This document shows, piece by piece, positions 1-12,700 of a stretch of 64,000 bases of DNA. Position 1 is the first letter of the stretch; each line of letters begins with the position of its first letter. The stretch comes from Fistularia commersonii (lineage: Eukaryota; Chordata; Actinopteri; Syngnathiformes; Fistulariidae). The stretch is from contig JBBMNZ010000018.1 of assembly GCA_037954325.1 (NCBI GenBank), positions 13,282,501 to 13,346,500 on the forward strand, read 5' to 3'. The position numbers and the translations under genes were made by a program. Under the pieces are notes generated by a model that was given only the letters and a program-made list of their open reading frames with translations, ran no database searches and was not told the origin of the DNA.

Positions 1-171
1 GGAGCACACCTGCTGCAGGGACTGGGGGAATGTGCAGCTTGACTGTTGGGGAGGGGAAAGAAAAGGTAAAATATTTAATCTTTCGTTCATTCATCCAAAG
101 AGACATAATCCATTCATTCTTCCATTCACACTTCACATTGAGACGTTCAACCGTTCACTCGAATGTTTTTG

Positions 172-318
172 GAATTTGGGAGGAAACCGGAAAATTGGGA
201 GGAGACCCATGCGGAAATGGGGAGAACATGGAGACACCACACGAAGGCCTCCTGTCGGAATCGAACCACAGACCTTCTTGCTACGAGGCGGAAGTGCTTA
301 CCGCCGCACCACCAGAGT
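172..318 (-). repeat. tRNA-derived SINE-like fragment
   Basis: Read on the minus strand this stretch has a tRNA-like A-box region (TGCGGCGGTAAGC) and a clear B box (GGTTCGATTCC) about 35 bases later. After that comes the module ending in 'GTTCTCCCC..TTTCCTCCC' that is scattered through fish genomes. It is degenerate and carries no credible ORF. The family assignment is from general knowledge of fish repeats; no database was searched. Confidence 0.55.
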
Positions 319-330
319 CAACCTAACTCT

Positions 331-1370
331 TTTTTTAGGAAAGCTTTTTTTAAGATGGCACTTCCTGACAAAATAATATGATTGGGACAACATGGAATGA
401 AAATGATTTTAAATGAAGTTTAACTAGCCAAGCGAGCTACAAAATTAAAGTTTTGATTTTGAAGCGCGGCAGAAATACTCATAACCATCTATTAAAACTG
501 AACAATGGAGGGGGAAAAAAAAAACCCTTCTCCATTTCCCCCGGCGCATGAGCCAGGCGGCTGTCCTCGCCACGAGTGAAACAGATCTGCAAAATCTGAA
601 ATCATACAATAAAACGATCATTTCCTAACATGTCTCCGAGTCAAATGCTGATAATTCATATAGATTATCAGACAGTCACCTCAGTAATCCAATCTGTAAG
701 ACAACAGGTAATTTCTGCAAACTTACCCTAAACAAAGTCTTCATTTGTATGAAGTTCAGTGAGTTGCCGCACGTCAACAAACAAAATAACATGAAGGTCT
801 GTATGCGTACCGCATGACTCATCGGTTGAGCCCGAGGATGTTATGATGCATCATAGTGGTACCAAAAGTGAACAAGCATGTAACCCATCAAACAAGTTCT
901 CTCTATTATTAGAAATAAATTATTATAGTCATTATTTCGATTCCTTCTCTTGCATAGTTGCCCTTCTGCATTTTTTAATAAACTTGATAACTTTCCCACC
1001 CTCCATTCAGAAACACAGTTGAAACACTTGTCTCTCTGCTGCTTTTATTTCTCTGTCTGCGATTCTCAGAATCATCTGTGATTAATGTCTGCACAAATCG
1101 CTTCCATATGGTTGAAAAAATGAAACGTATGAGCTGTAGACGTCTCAATTACACATATGTTTTGAATTGGTCTATCTTTAGAGTACTAATTCAACAGATA
1201 AGTTATCAAACCTGACGAGAACAAAGAAGCAAAGAAGAAGTTGATAGCCCCTTCCTCACTGTCAAGGAGCAAAGAAGTCTGGGATCCGGTTTTCGCAAAG
1301 TCCTGTCGAGCCACAGATGTCTGATGTCAAAGCGCCGCTGTGTGCCGACCAGCGTGAGTCCAGACGTACC
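331..1370. other. AT-rich intergenic stretch, nothing recognised
   Basis: No exon with convincing splice sites, no RNA gene and no recognisable mobile element was seen on either strand. It may contain the distal promoter of the small ORF that follows. Confidence 0.5.
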
Positions 1371-1376
1371 ACTTTG

Positions 1377-1384
1377 CTATAAAA
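1377..1384 (+). promoter_or_regulatory. TATA box (TATAAAAC)
   Basis: A strong TATA element lies about 150 bases upstream of a short ORF whose product looks like a signal peptide (1530-1625). The surrounding bases are moderately GC-rich. The distance would allow a transcription start near 1410 and a 5'UTR of about 120 bases. This is a sequence-based guess only. Confidence 0.4.
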
Positions 1385-1529
1385 CTCGGCGGCCAAACAA
1401 AAGCTCAGCAGATCGAGGCTACGAACAGGAAACAGAACGAAGGCCGACCAATTGGAGAAACGGTGCCGGCTGAACAATGCAACCTTTTCACCCCTGGCGG
1501 GTACGGCCAGTAAACAGAGAGAAGGCAAA

Positions 1530-1625
1530 ATGAAAGTAGGAGTCAGATTACAGAATTTCTATGTGCTGCTCCTCCTCCCCCTTCCTCTTTCCTCCATCTC
1601 AGCCTCCACCTACAGAGACTTATGA
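1530..1625 (+). CDS. Possible small secreted-peptide ORF or first coding exon
   Basis: This 31-codon ORF starts at an ATG in an acceptable context (gcaaaATG). The product has a basic N-terminus, a leucine/proline-rich hydrophobic core (residues about 11-21) and an SISAS-type small-residue stretch suitable for signal peptidase. Only about five residues (TYRDL) follow before TGA. A TATA box lies upstream at 1377. I do not recognise a family. No good splice donor lies between the signal-like core and the stop, so it is either a tiny peptide, a decayed gene, or chance. Function unknown. Confidence 0.25.
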   Translation: MKVGVRLQNFYVLLLLPLPLSSISASTYRDL

Positions 1626-2823
1626 TCCGTGGGTGGGTTTGCCTTTCCGTAAACTATAATTATACATTTAAACACACACTGGTGATGTTAGTACAATCGC
1701 GCCTTGAGATAAACGCACGTTTTCATGTGTCCTACACCGTCCGCGCAGATGTCAGCTTCACTGCGGTCTTATCAAATTACAGGATGAGTGCTCTCGTCAC
1801 TCTTCAACCACGTGCTTGCTTAGAACTGCCTCACAGCTTTGTGCTACGCAAAAAGAAGAAGAAATACTATAACCGCAATTAACCTTCATATAAAAGTTTG
1901 GATCAACAGTTTTAGCTGCTTTCTCTGCCTAAAAGTGAACCAAAATCCTGGCAGCAGCTTTTAGTGGCCCATGAAGTCTGTAAGATGGGGGGAGGCTGGA
2001 AGATGTTTTTTGCCAGTCAATTCCTGAGAACTGAGTCAAGGACTTTTTGTAAGTGTACTGGAGTACTGTAAACATCAGGCATGCAGCTTGTGATTGTTTG
2101 ATCATCACTGATTAATTCCCTCATGAAAAATGACAATAATTGTTGCCAAAAGCTCAAACCTCTATGTTTTCCCTGCCTCTTAATGACACTGTATGTGGTG
2201 CCGATTTTAAAAGGTGCTGGAATAAAAGTTTCATGTAGGTGTTTTAAAAGATGAGTGTTTTGCAGAATATGACAAAATCATATAAAAATTCAGCTTTTCG
2301 ATACAACTTTTACAACATTCAGCTTTTTTGGTATCATTTCATGTTGGAGTCATATGTATGAAATTGTGATCATGTTGTGATTTATTCAAAAGAATGTTTG
2401 GATTTGTCGGGTGGCATTTGGAACAACAAAATCCACAAATTTTTCATCTATCAATTAATAAAAATTCCCTCAAGGAAACAACTTGTTCATGTTCAGACAC
2501 AAGGACAGACCAAATGATAAAATACTAATAAAAGAAGGTGGATGAGAGCCTGCGGTGGAACAGCCGTATGGGAGTCTGACTTATTTCTACATTGTGAACA
2601 ATTTTCTGAGACATGCCAAAGCTCAGAGACGACGGTTTTCCCTGACTCAACATGAAAATACAGTCTGATGTCAAAAGGAAGTGGTCTCTCCTTTGGATGA
2701 GCAGCTCTACAATACAGACAGCCAGCTTTTAATCATTATGCCCCTTAAATAGACAAGAGTGACACCATGGCTCACTAAATGGATACCAGGCACAGGCCCC
2801 GCTGTTTTAGAAACACCCCTCAC

Positions 2824-4079
2824 CTGGCATGCAGTGCCTCTTGACACAAGCACCGGCTGAGATGACGGTGAGGACGAGGAGGATGAAGAGCATGAGGACG
2901 AGGAGGAAGATGTGGAGCTCTGTCGCAGCATCCGGTGGTTCTGGCTGTGCGTCTGGCAGCGTAGGTCTGCGGGAGGAGGCGGCGGCTGCGGGAGGGTGGC
3001 GCTTGAATGGTCCCCATACTCCATGATAATCTCTTGAATAAGGTCTGCGGATGAAATATCGAGGATGTGAAACAAGAAGGTTGATCAGAAGCGCTCAAGC
3101 ATTCAAGACCCGAGTAGGTTTCTGCCGCAGACACTCGCATTCCTTCCTGGTTATTTCTATACTCTCAAAACGTTTTGAACTCAGTGTTGCATGGTCAGTG
3201 TGTACTGAGTACACAGGCCTCGGAAAATGTTTGTTTAACCATTGCTATTCAATCTAAACACCTCTGCAATGTTTCTGCCAGGGAAGGAAAGAGGGGGGTT
3301 GTGTTTTCTCTCAGGTCCTCTTGTTTGAATGTTAAAGGGTCTCACAAAAACTGTGTTGTTGGAACTTTGCGGAGGGTAAGAAGAGGGTCTGTGTGGTGAG
3401 AACGGCTATTTACTCAAGTCTAGACTGGGCGACATCCACTTCCCCTTATCAAAGAAAATGACCCATTTGTCATTGCTTATTTCCCAACTCTTAGGATAAT
3501 TAGCCTTCTTTTAGACAATATAAATAAATGAAAACGATGACAGACTTTTGATATTATTTTCGTGCTGCAAAATGTACCTCTTGTACATCACGTGAGCCAG
3601 AACTACTGTCTCACGTGGTTTCATTTATTTAAATCTCATCCACTGAAATCCTTTGAAAGCAAAGAGAGACAGGACTGAACCGTTAACAGAAAGAGCCCAT
3701 GATGTTTTCTTTCTCTCTTCCTGTCACAAATCAGGAGAATTTGAAGATGAAGATGAAGATGAGGAAACCCTGGAGGACCGTCCCCTCCTGCTCGGGGTCG
3801 CCTCGGGTCACGCACATCACGCCCCGTTACCCGGATGTATCTCAAGGACGCATCGACCGAGACGTGGGTGTCAACTCACCGAAGTCCGAGGGGCCTCGCT
3901 CTGCGGGACAGACAGAAAGTAAACAGTCGGTGAGGCGTACAAAGAGGGTGGAGAAGCTACGAGTGGATGATGGGTGTTGGCTCGATCTGCTCTTACAAAT
4001 CACATGGCGATGATGTCAACACACAAACACACGGCTAGCAAAGCAAAGGCTCACCAGCGGTACCGTTGAAAACGTCCAT
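2824..4079 (-). CDS. Tentative small three-exon gene, product unknown
   Basis: Exons on the minus strand: 4055-4079 (ATG, MDVFNGTA, donor GTGAGC), 3880-3900 (21-nt microexon with an excellent pyrimidine tract and CAG before it and GTGAGT after it) and 3044-2824 (acceptor TTTCATCCGCAG, donor GTGAGG). Joined in frame, exon 3 begins DLIQEIIMEYG and then runs into proline- and serine-rich sequence. A different frame of the same exon encodes a convincing single transmembrane segment (LHIFLLVLMLFILLVLTV) followed by basic residues and, if the last donor is not used, a stop at 2806. Which frame is real is unresolved. No downstream exon was identified. A CpG-rich promoter precedes exon 1. I do not recognise the family. 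Confidence 0.3.
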
Positions 4080-4299
4080 GTCATGGGGGCTCCTTCAGGA
4101 CCATAAACACCGGTCGGGGATGCGTCGAGAACCCCAAAAAGGACCTCTCTTTCTTTTCTGTCAAATTCCCTCCCTTCTTCGGAGAGCGGGGCCACCGGGC
4201 CGGGAGGTGACTGCCGAGAGAAAACCGACGTGTGCTTCGGCGCTGCGTCGAAGCCGAAAGTGCTCAATGAAGTGAAGTTTCCTGTGCTTGCGTTTCCGC

Positions 4300-4385
4300 A
4301 GTGGCTTCGCTCTGATTGGTCGCGCGGAGATGGAAATCCCCTCTACGTCATCGCGTAGCCCCGCCCCCCTACCCGCCGCAGGTAC
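4300..4385. promoter_or_regulatory. CpG-rich, TATA-less promoter, possibly bidirectional
   Basis: The interval has an inverted CCAAT box (GATTGGT, about 4313), a CRE-like TACGTCA (about 4344) and a GC box (CCCCGCCCCCC, about 4359). It lies about 230 bases upstream of the tentative minus-strand ATG at 4079. On the plus side, a candidate untranslated first exon would end at a consensus donor (CAAGTAAGTC) near 4444, which suggests a divergent transcript. Confidence 0.45.
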
Positions 4386-4449
4386 CTTTACCCAATTTCA
4401 ATATTCAACATCCTCGGAGAATGCGCTTTCTTCCCCATCTCAAGTAAGT

Positions 4450-6411
4450 CGGAAAGTGTGACTAAATGGAGTTGCTTAACAGGGTTTCAGTCCGTTCAGG
4501 GATTAAATAATAAGTTTAAAGTATTAAACTTTCAGTCAGGAATTCATAACCTGCTTCTGATCTTAAGCCAGCTTTTCCCAACATCATGACGTCTTTCATA
4601 TTTCTCCTGGTTGCATCATCCGGCTGCAGCTCCCCGTCCCAACACGGAGCCGGGAGAGAGGGTTTTTGTCTTTTTTTTTGTCATGAATGTTTCCTCCTCA
4701 GTGTCTGCCGCTGGTATCACACTCTTCAGTAATTTCCCCTAAACTGACAGCTTAGTTGGTAACTGGAGTTTTCAAGGACAGATGATACGCCCTCTGGCGA
4801 CATGGCAAATAAGCTGGAGAACGGAAAAGGAAAGTGAAAACCTGGGCACTTACAGTAAACCAGAGGAATATCAGAAAATAAGCAAAAGTTAAATACGGGG
4901 ATCTGTGCAGATGATCCGCGGAGATCATCTTGAATCCTTCGTAGGTGTTCCCAGTCGAAGCCGGTTTATGGTGAAACAATAAATAGTCGACTTGGGCCCT
5001 GGCGGCTGTGGAGGTCAGAGATCACAAACTGGCAGGTCCTGCTTCCAAATGAGATTTACAAAAGCAGATTCATGAATCTGATTACATCGACATTGAGAAG
5101 ACTTGGAATTGCGGCAGACAACTTTGGCACGTTGAGATGTTTTTGAGAGATGCTTCGGTTGAAATACAGTAATCGAACAAATTATGACGGTGTGCACGGT
5201 CTTATTGCGAGCGTCTAAGCAGATAATGATACTTTTACCAGCTGAGGATAGCTGGCAGGGGTGGTCGTAGATCAATGACAGCTGCAATTTGAGGGTACGG
5301 GGTTTAAATGCTCACAAGCCCTTTGGGTGCAAGTGACGATGCAACGAGATGCCTGCAGGGCACTTGTTAAAAGTGTTAAGAGGACCATTATATGCCAAGA
5401 ATGGTCCAAAAGTGTTGTAAAACTACAAATGAGATCTACATCCCCAGAGTTTTCATGCAAGATTCACACATTTTGACTGAAATCCGGAGGTATTCTGGAT
5501 TCTTAACTGGATTTACATTCAGAGTAGAAGTGCTAAATGTCAGCTTTCGTTGGCCTCTTCATAGAAAACGAAATAAATGCGGAATACTTCCTGGCAAAGG
5601 CCTTTGGAAACAGAAGAGGTTCATCACAAACTAAACAAATTTGACAAAAGCATTCAAAAAAGGGTAGACTAGAACACATGACATGCATGCTTTTCCTTTT
5701 TCTCTCTTATTTTTCAAGTTTCATGCAAAAATATGGAAACCACAATGGTAAATTTTGCCATAAAAATGGAGGAGAGGGGAAAAATAAGCTTTGCGTCGCC
5801 ATTTTAAACCACACTTAATTTTTACTATAAACATGAATGCTCAAAATTTAATATGTACCAACATGGAACCCTCTGTTTCAAGATTTACAGCTCTCACAGT
5901 TTTAAACCAAGACACTGTAATTCTTGCAGCACAACTGGCTGAATGTGAAACATTTGAAAATCTGTAATCCAGCTGGATTGTGGTGGTGTTTGGGGGTTGG
6001 AGAGGTGAAATTTGACTTGCAAATCAGATATTGCTAGACAGTTTTGACATCAGTATTATTAACATGACAAGCTGAGATTCTGTACAGTTTGAAAACATAC
6101 AAAAGAATGAGTCAGTGACTGTAAAACAAAAGTTAAGCAATTGACAATATTAATATATTTATATTAATACCAACAAGGCTGTATTTTTTTTTCTGTTCAA
6201 GTTTCGAACGTTAACCATTTCTTTAAAACTGAGGATAGTAGTCACTGTCCTGTGGGTCGTGTCCTGTGGGCTTCATCATCCATTTCTCATGGCTCAGGAC
6301 ATTTCCAGTTTCATCCAGCAACACGGTGCTCACATGGAATGAAAAGAAAAGTTCACAAGGAATCTACACAAAGAACAAAAGTTGCACGTGGCCTTTTTCT
6401 TCCTTGTATGA

Positions 6412-6444
<33 letters not shown>

Positions 6445-6789
6445 ACTGCAACCCCTATCCCTGCCAATCTCTACTCCAAGAGACAGTTACCCTCTGGAAC
6501 TCAAACAGAATACAGTACATCACGTTTTGTTTTACTTCACTTGAACTGCAAAACGAGAGGGCGGGGAACAGAAATAAGAAATTTACCAAGTCTACACTGA
6601 ATATGATTCTCTGTGGATCCACACAGAAATTAGAGGGAACAGTTGAACTGCATTTTTTTTTTTTTTTTTTTTTTTTGTAAGGGCCCCCATGACGGCTTAA
6701 AGACAACTACCCTCCCTGCCTAATCTCCACAAGTCCTCTTCACCCTGGCACTGAGTGCCGGAAGGGGGCAGATAAGGGTGTCGTCTCGC
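4450..6789. other. Downstream flank of clptm1, no gene seen
   Basis: This stretch is AT-rich and has no supported ORF. It contains an A-run near 6410-6434 and a T-run near 6653-6676. The part next to 6790 is presumably the clptm1 3'UTR. I could not place its polyadenylation signal with confidence. Confidence 0.4.
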
Positions 6790-9700
6790 TTAATCGTTCT
6801 TCTTCTCCTCCTCTGGCTTGTCTGTGATGGCTGCAGCCGCAGCGGGAGCAGCGTCTGCCCCTTCTGTGTTGCTCTGGATGTGGTCTACGCCGCTGGTGCC
6901 AAACTCGTTGACCCTGTTGGGGTCGACCCGATAAATCCAGCGCTGGTAAAGGTAGATGAAGAAGACAACGTCTGCAAGACAGGAGCGGATGTGTTACTCC
7001 GCCGGGAGGTTTGAGATGACAGCATTAAAGCAGATTGCATTGATATGTTTAATAAGAACTTCATTTATCCCGAAGGAAATTGTTGTGCCAGAGTTTCAAG
7101 TAAAACATAACAATAATAAATAATAGTAGGAAATTGTATAAACAGTATAAAAAAAGGGGGGGAGAATAAGGGAGCTATTGTCAGCTTTCAGATACTTTTA
7201 TGCCACATATTGACAAAACATGTCTTCTGTCACCACGCCAGATAAGGAAGGAATGTGACAAGGTGAACTTACCTGCAGAAGTTCTCGCTACACTGACCGT
7301 CACGCCAAGCACCACATCACATGCCAACAGATTTCTTTCCTCTACTTATCCGTTCTAGCAACTGACTTCTTTTCAAAGCTAAAAAATTCTCAAGTAGAGA
7401 ACTATCAGCACCTCCCTATCAAAGTGCAAAAACTGGTTTATTCCATTGTCCTGTGACGGAAATAAGTGACAGTGGCACCGAAAGCCACGCTCTGCTACAA
7501 TCTGCAGAGGATAGGGGTTTCACAAAAGTTGTGCTTCGACATTAAACACAGTGTCATCAGGCAGCTAACAGAAACCAAGTCGAGTGGCATCGACCGATCC
7601 AATTTGAAATAAAATGCGGTATTACGCAAGCAAACTTCGGCCTTGGAAGGCACTGGTGTAGATTTATAGCCCCATCACGACCCTCCACCGCAGGTCATCA
7701 CACGGCTTAGATGGGGCTCCGCTTATAATAGTTGTTTTTGTTGCCATTTCTGACTCATGCAAAAAGTATGACTTCAGCTGGGCAGAGTGATCAGATCTCA
7801 TTGGGGTTGAAATCAAAAGCCTGTCACATAATATTAAGACACATATGCCAATGCCAGCTGTAAAAGGAGTCGATGTGGTTCTCTGTAAAAGCCACTTGTC
7901 GCAGTGGCTCTAGAGGGCTACTTTCTGAATAAGTGTAGCGTGAGAGATGGAACAGTGCCGTTAATCTTGCAGTGGCTCTGTGGTTACAGGAGACATTTGC
8001 AAGGCTATGAGTTACAATGATGCCTCCTTGCCTCTAAGCCTGAACAGAGAAGCTGGAAGGGCCAGAATGTAGTCAATAAATCCACGAAGCACAATAACTC
8101 AGTACAAGGACGCACTCATCCGCCATCTGAGCCCATCTGTTTTCTTAATGCTCTGCATTTCTTTTTTCTCCTCTGACATTTTCAAGGTTTCAGAACTTAT
8201 TCCATAACTGTGCTCCTTTCCCACCACAGTCTGAGCCACACAGCATTATATATATATACATATGTATGTATATATGTATATATACACACACACACATAAA
8301 TATATGTGTGTGTGTGTACATACATATATATATATATATATCTTTTGATTGTATAAACAATTGATAATATTTTTAATGATTTTTACTAAATCCCTGCATA
8401 GCTGACCGTCCATTGAGTAAGCCCCACAGGCTTCTCTTGCCCGTCACAGACAGAACTTCACATCTTCTTGCATCTTCATTTACAGTGATCCCTCGCCATA
8501 ACCCGGTTTACTTTTTTTTTTCGCTACTTCACGGATTTGCATCGTGCATTGTGTTCTGCATTCTGATTGGCTAAAAAGTCACTCTGCTTCTTCTCTACCT
8601 GTGCGTCAATAACGTTGCAGTTTAATATGTACATGTACGTAAAACAGCTCGCCAAATTTACATGACGTGCAAATTCTCTTGCAATTTCGAGTTTCTCTAA
8701 ATACCCATAATGTTGACAAAACGCTCTGGACCGACAAAAGCACCTGCGGCAGGGCCCAAAAGGCAACGACGATGCTATCTATCGCAGATAAAGTTAAACT
8801 TCTGGACATGCTAAGGGAAGGTAAAAGCTATGCGGCTGGAGCCCGGCATTACAGAATTAATGAATCTTCCGTTCGTTCCATAATGAAGGAAGAAAAAAAC
8901 ATAAGGACGACAGCAGCAATCTATAATAGAGTATTTAATTGTATAATAATTGTGAAAAAAAAAATAAAGGTTTCTACGTCACGGATTTTGCCTATCACTG
9001 GTTCTTTTTGGAACGTAACCCCCACTAAAAACAAGGGTGTACTATACACCGTTCATAGTCCAGTAATTAAAAGAATAAATAAACAAGGGAGAGCATACCG
9101 TCTCTGAGGCATCCTATCCTGTACATCATGGGCATCTTGATGACGAAGGCAAAAAGGTCATCAATAAAAGTATTGAGAGCCTTATAAGTGAGCATCCTCC
9201 ATGGGAGGTGAGCCACAGATTTCATTTTGTAGTTGATGAATAGCTGCGGCGTCATCGTAATGAAACCTAAACAAAAACAGAACGAGGCCAGTTAGATACC
9301 GAGCCGTTGTGGCTCACATGCAGTAACATTTCCAGCAATGTGACGGAGCATCCCCCTTGTTAACTCTATTTCTGCTCAGCACATTACCAGGGGCAACTGG
9401 GAATTGGATACGTAACCATGATGCAAATATGAAATCATCAGGCGCACTCTGAGTTAGTGATTAACAAACAACAATTGGCAGGACCTCTGGACTTTAAATA
9501 AATGATCTGCATAAAGAACACTTCACTGATTCTCGATGACAAATAATAAGAATTCTACAAAAAATTCCGGATCCAAAGAGTGTTGATGTTTTTGTCAACT
9601 CTGACTTTGTAGCGGATGCAGACATAGTAATTATGGTTTGGAGGTTATTATAGCTGTGGAAAACTTTTAATGATAGTCTTTTAATGATAATTTCATGCCA

Positions 9701-12700
9701 AATTACACTGCAAAACACATTAAAAATCCATATTGATTGCATTAGGTTGGAAAAATAATGTTCCTGCCTTTTTTCCATAATTACTTTTTAATGTCGTGAT
9801 ACATCCAAATTTGTGTTCTAACGCTCTGATTTTAACAAGAACAATTTCAAACCAAAAAGTATCAAAAAGTTACAAGATTAGTTGGCGAGTGCTGGAGTAA
9901 AGTAAGCCGTCCCATTAACTTACCAAAGGTTAACAAGAAGCCGTAGAGCATGCTGAGCACCCATGAGTACCAGCCTTTGTGTTCTACGTAGAGTAAACTG
10001 TAGACAGCATAGCAGCCGAACAGGGGGTACAGGAGCCACGACAAATATTTGAAGGCCATCTGTGCGCAAGAGAGAAAACCAAGTTGTTTTTCTTTTTCCA
10101 AAAACAAATCTGTTAAAGGTATCCCGATATGAATGGCCCTTGGTCACCTTTTTTCAAAGCATGAGAAATCATTTATTTGTACGGAGAAGGGGGCATTTCA
10201 GAAATGAGTGAAGGAGGGGGGGGGTTCGACTTACATCGTCATAGATTTTGGTTGAAGACTCAACATATGTTGACTTGTCTGTGAAAACTAATCTTGGGAG
10301 GATTCCCGCGATTTTGTTTTCTCTGTCCAACTAGAGAAACACAAATATTGATGATGGGTGCCGGAATACATGAGTAGCCACACCTGAACATTGTATGTTT
10401 ATGTTAAAACAAAGAAACATTTGTAAAAATCTTTTGAACGACACACTGACCGACCGAATATTGTTGGATGTAAAAGGAGAGACTTACTCTGACGTCCATG
10501 ACCTTGGTAATTTTCCACAGGTCAATAAGGAGGCCTATGAAGACGCTGACCTGCACCACAAAGTTGGTTTCATTGTCCAGTATATAGAGCAACACAACCA
10601 GAGACTGGAACACCCCGAAGATGATGGAGCGCACAGACAGGCCTTCCAAAGACTGTCGGCTGTTCCAGAACTGGATATCTGGGGGGGAAAAGAGGCGACG
10701 GCGGGTGTTCGGATCATTGGAAAGATGTTGGGGGAAAACAAAAAAAAAAATCTCTGATGGATTCATGTAAGATTACCGTTCTTGAAGGCGAGAAACTCAA
10801 AAATACTGTGCACGATGGAGACGACGATGGTGAGCCCCAGGAGGTAGGGGTTTGTTTCCAGGAGGGCCACCTGTACAAAGAAACTTTATGTACGGGTACA
10901 TAACGGGGCAACGGCAAACCTTTTTTCACTTTGAGAAAACCACACGTGAAACTCAGTTCGCCACGGTCAGACGGTTTCACCGAACGGCATCCCACCTTGA
11001 CCGAGTCTTGATCTTCGTCAGACTGCTCGTAGGTGTCTTCTGGCAGGAAGCTCCACGGCGAGCGGGCGTTCTGCGCGGCATACAGCTGCCAACGCCACAG
11101 TGACAGCGGGCAGTAGTTGAGGCGCAACGGCAGTTTGGTCAGGGTGTCGTTGATGGGATAGTAGTCCTTCTGAAGGTTCCAGTAGTCATTGAAGTACACA
11201 ATAGGATAGTAGTCCCCACTCACCGCATCGAACTTCACATCTGTCAGTAGAAAGATTCAAAGCACATTAATTGTACATTTTTATCATCATTTAAAGTTAA
11301 ACAGGATGCTAACCACTCTTCCACTGGCTTATAGATGAATCAAGCACGTCAAAGGGCTACGAGACGTTTACGTTTAACTGAGAACTAATGCAAGATTCAC
11401 GCACAGGCATGTTGTTTTGCCAACGCTGTGCATCCTGATTCCTTCTTACGGCAATGAAAGCCTGTAATTAATGGCACGAGGGCTTTTTACATTTTCTTTA
11501 TTCTCTGCTCTCTAGAACTTTGAAAAAAATATTTTTGTCATATTCTTAGCATTGGAAAAGCCCCGGGGTGAATGGAGCTGCTAATTACTGCGTCTGTCGC
11601 CGCTACACTTCTATGACCGAAGACAAACATGCCGTTTTTATTTGAGGGCACTTACACTGATCTAGTGGAGGCGGGACGGAGCCTTTGACCCAGGCAGTGT
11701 GGTCGTCCACCATGTTGATGGTGAGGTTGGGGTGCCAGTGAGAGATGATTTCCACGGGGCCGTGACTCTCCGCCCGCTGTGAGGAGGAATTCGACGGGAC
11801 ACAAACATCTTAGTCCCTGTCACAACTGATGATTACTATTAAAATACTGGTTTGGGTTTTTTTTTTTTAATCCAACAGGATTCATAGAAAACCGTAGCTA
11901 GATTAAGTTTTACATGATTGTAATTAGTTAAATTGTTTTGGGTTATTTTGTATTGGGCTCTTGCAAAATTACCACCAGAGGATACGGATGTATTAGAGGA
12001 TACAGCAGACCCTCGTTTATCCTGAGGGGGTTACGACCCAGAACCAGCCACGAATAAATAAAATGAAAATCTGCAAAGTAGCGACCTACAGCAGCGACGC
12101 TTCTCCCTTGCTTTGACATGTCGAAAAGTTTTTCTACAACAGTTAGCATCGTCCTCCGCCGCTTAGGTTCAGAGCAAGATACTTCAGAAGGTGCAGAACG
12201 TTTGGGCGTCATCGTGAGTGGTTGAAATAAATTAAAAACTTTCACAGATAATTTACGCAGACACAACAACGCAGAGTAAAACTACGAGCAGCGATGGTGG
12301 GTTAATGTTAAATGGACAAGAAAAGATGCCCAATGCAATACGGTGAGATCGCGAAAGGTGAACCGTGATATGGCCGGAGAATACTGTACAGGTCTTTGCG
12401 GATTGATAACCCCTTATTTGGTGAAGATTTCACATCCATTGCACAAAATTACAACCGTTTATAATGAAATAAAAATACAAACCTTTATCATCTCCGGATC
12501 TGCTTCTGTCTCTCCTGTAAGCAGATTCTTGGTCTTCAGAAACTTTCTGCGTTTGAATTTGTTCAGCACTGAAAGAGCAAAACAAGTCAGGTTAAACCCT
12601 GACAGACGTGCGTGCAATTTTTCTTACGTTGTCTCCGCGGGCACTTACTCCGCGTTGCGTGAACAGTCGCCAGTCTACGGTACTGCCCCTTGCGTTTTGG

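Noticed and set aside
3741..3900. Plus-strand exon with an acidic EDEDEDEE run behind a very good acceptor (CTGTCACAAATCAG)
   Set aside because: The frame continues into non-descript sequence, no plus-strand partner exon was found, and it overlaps the microexon of the minus-strand model. Neither strand can be excluded without transcripts.
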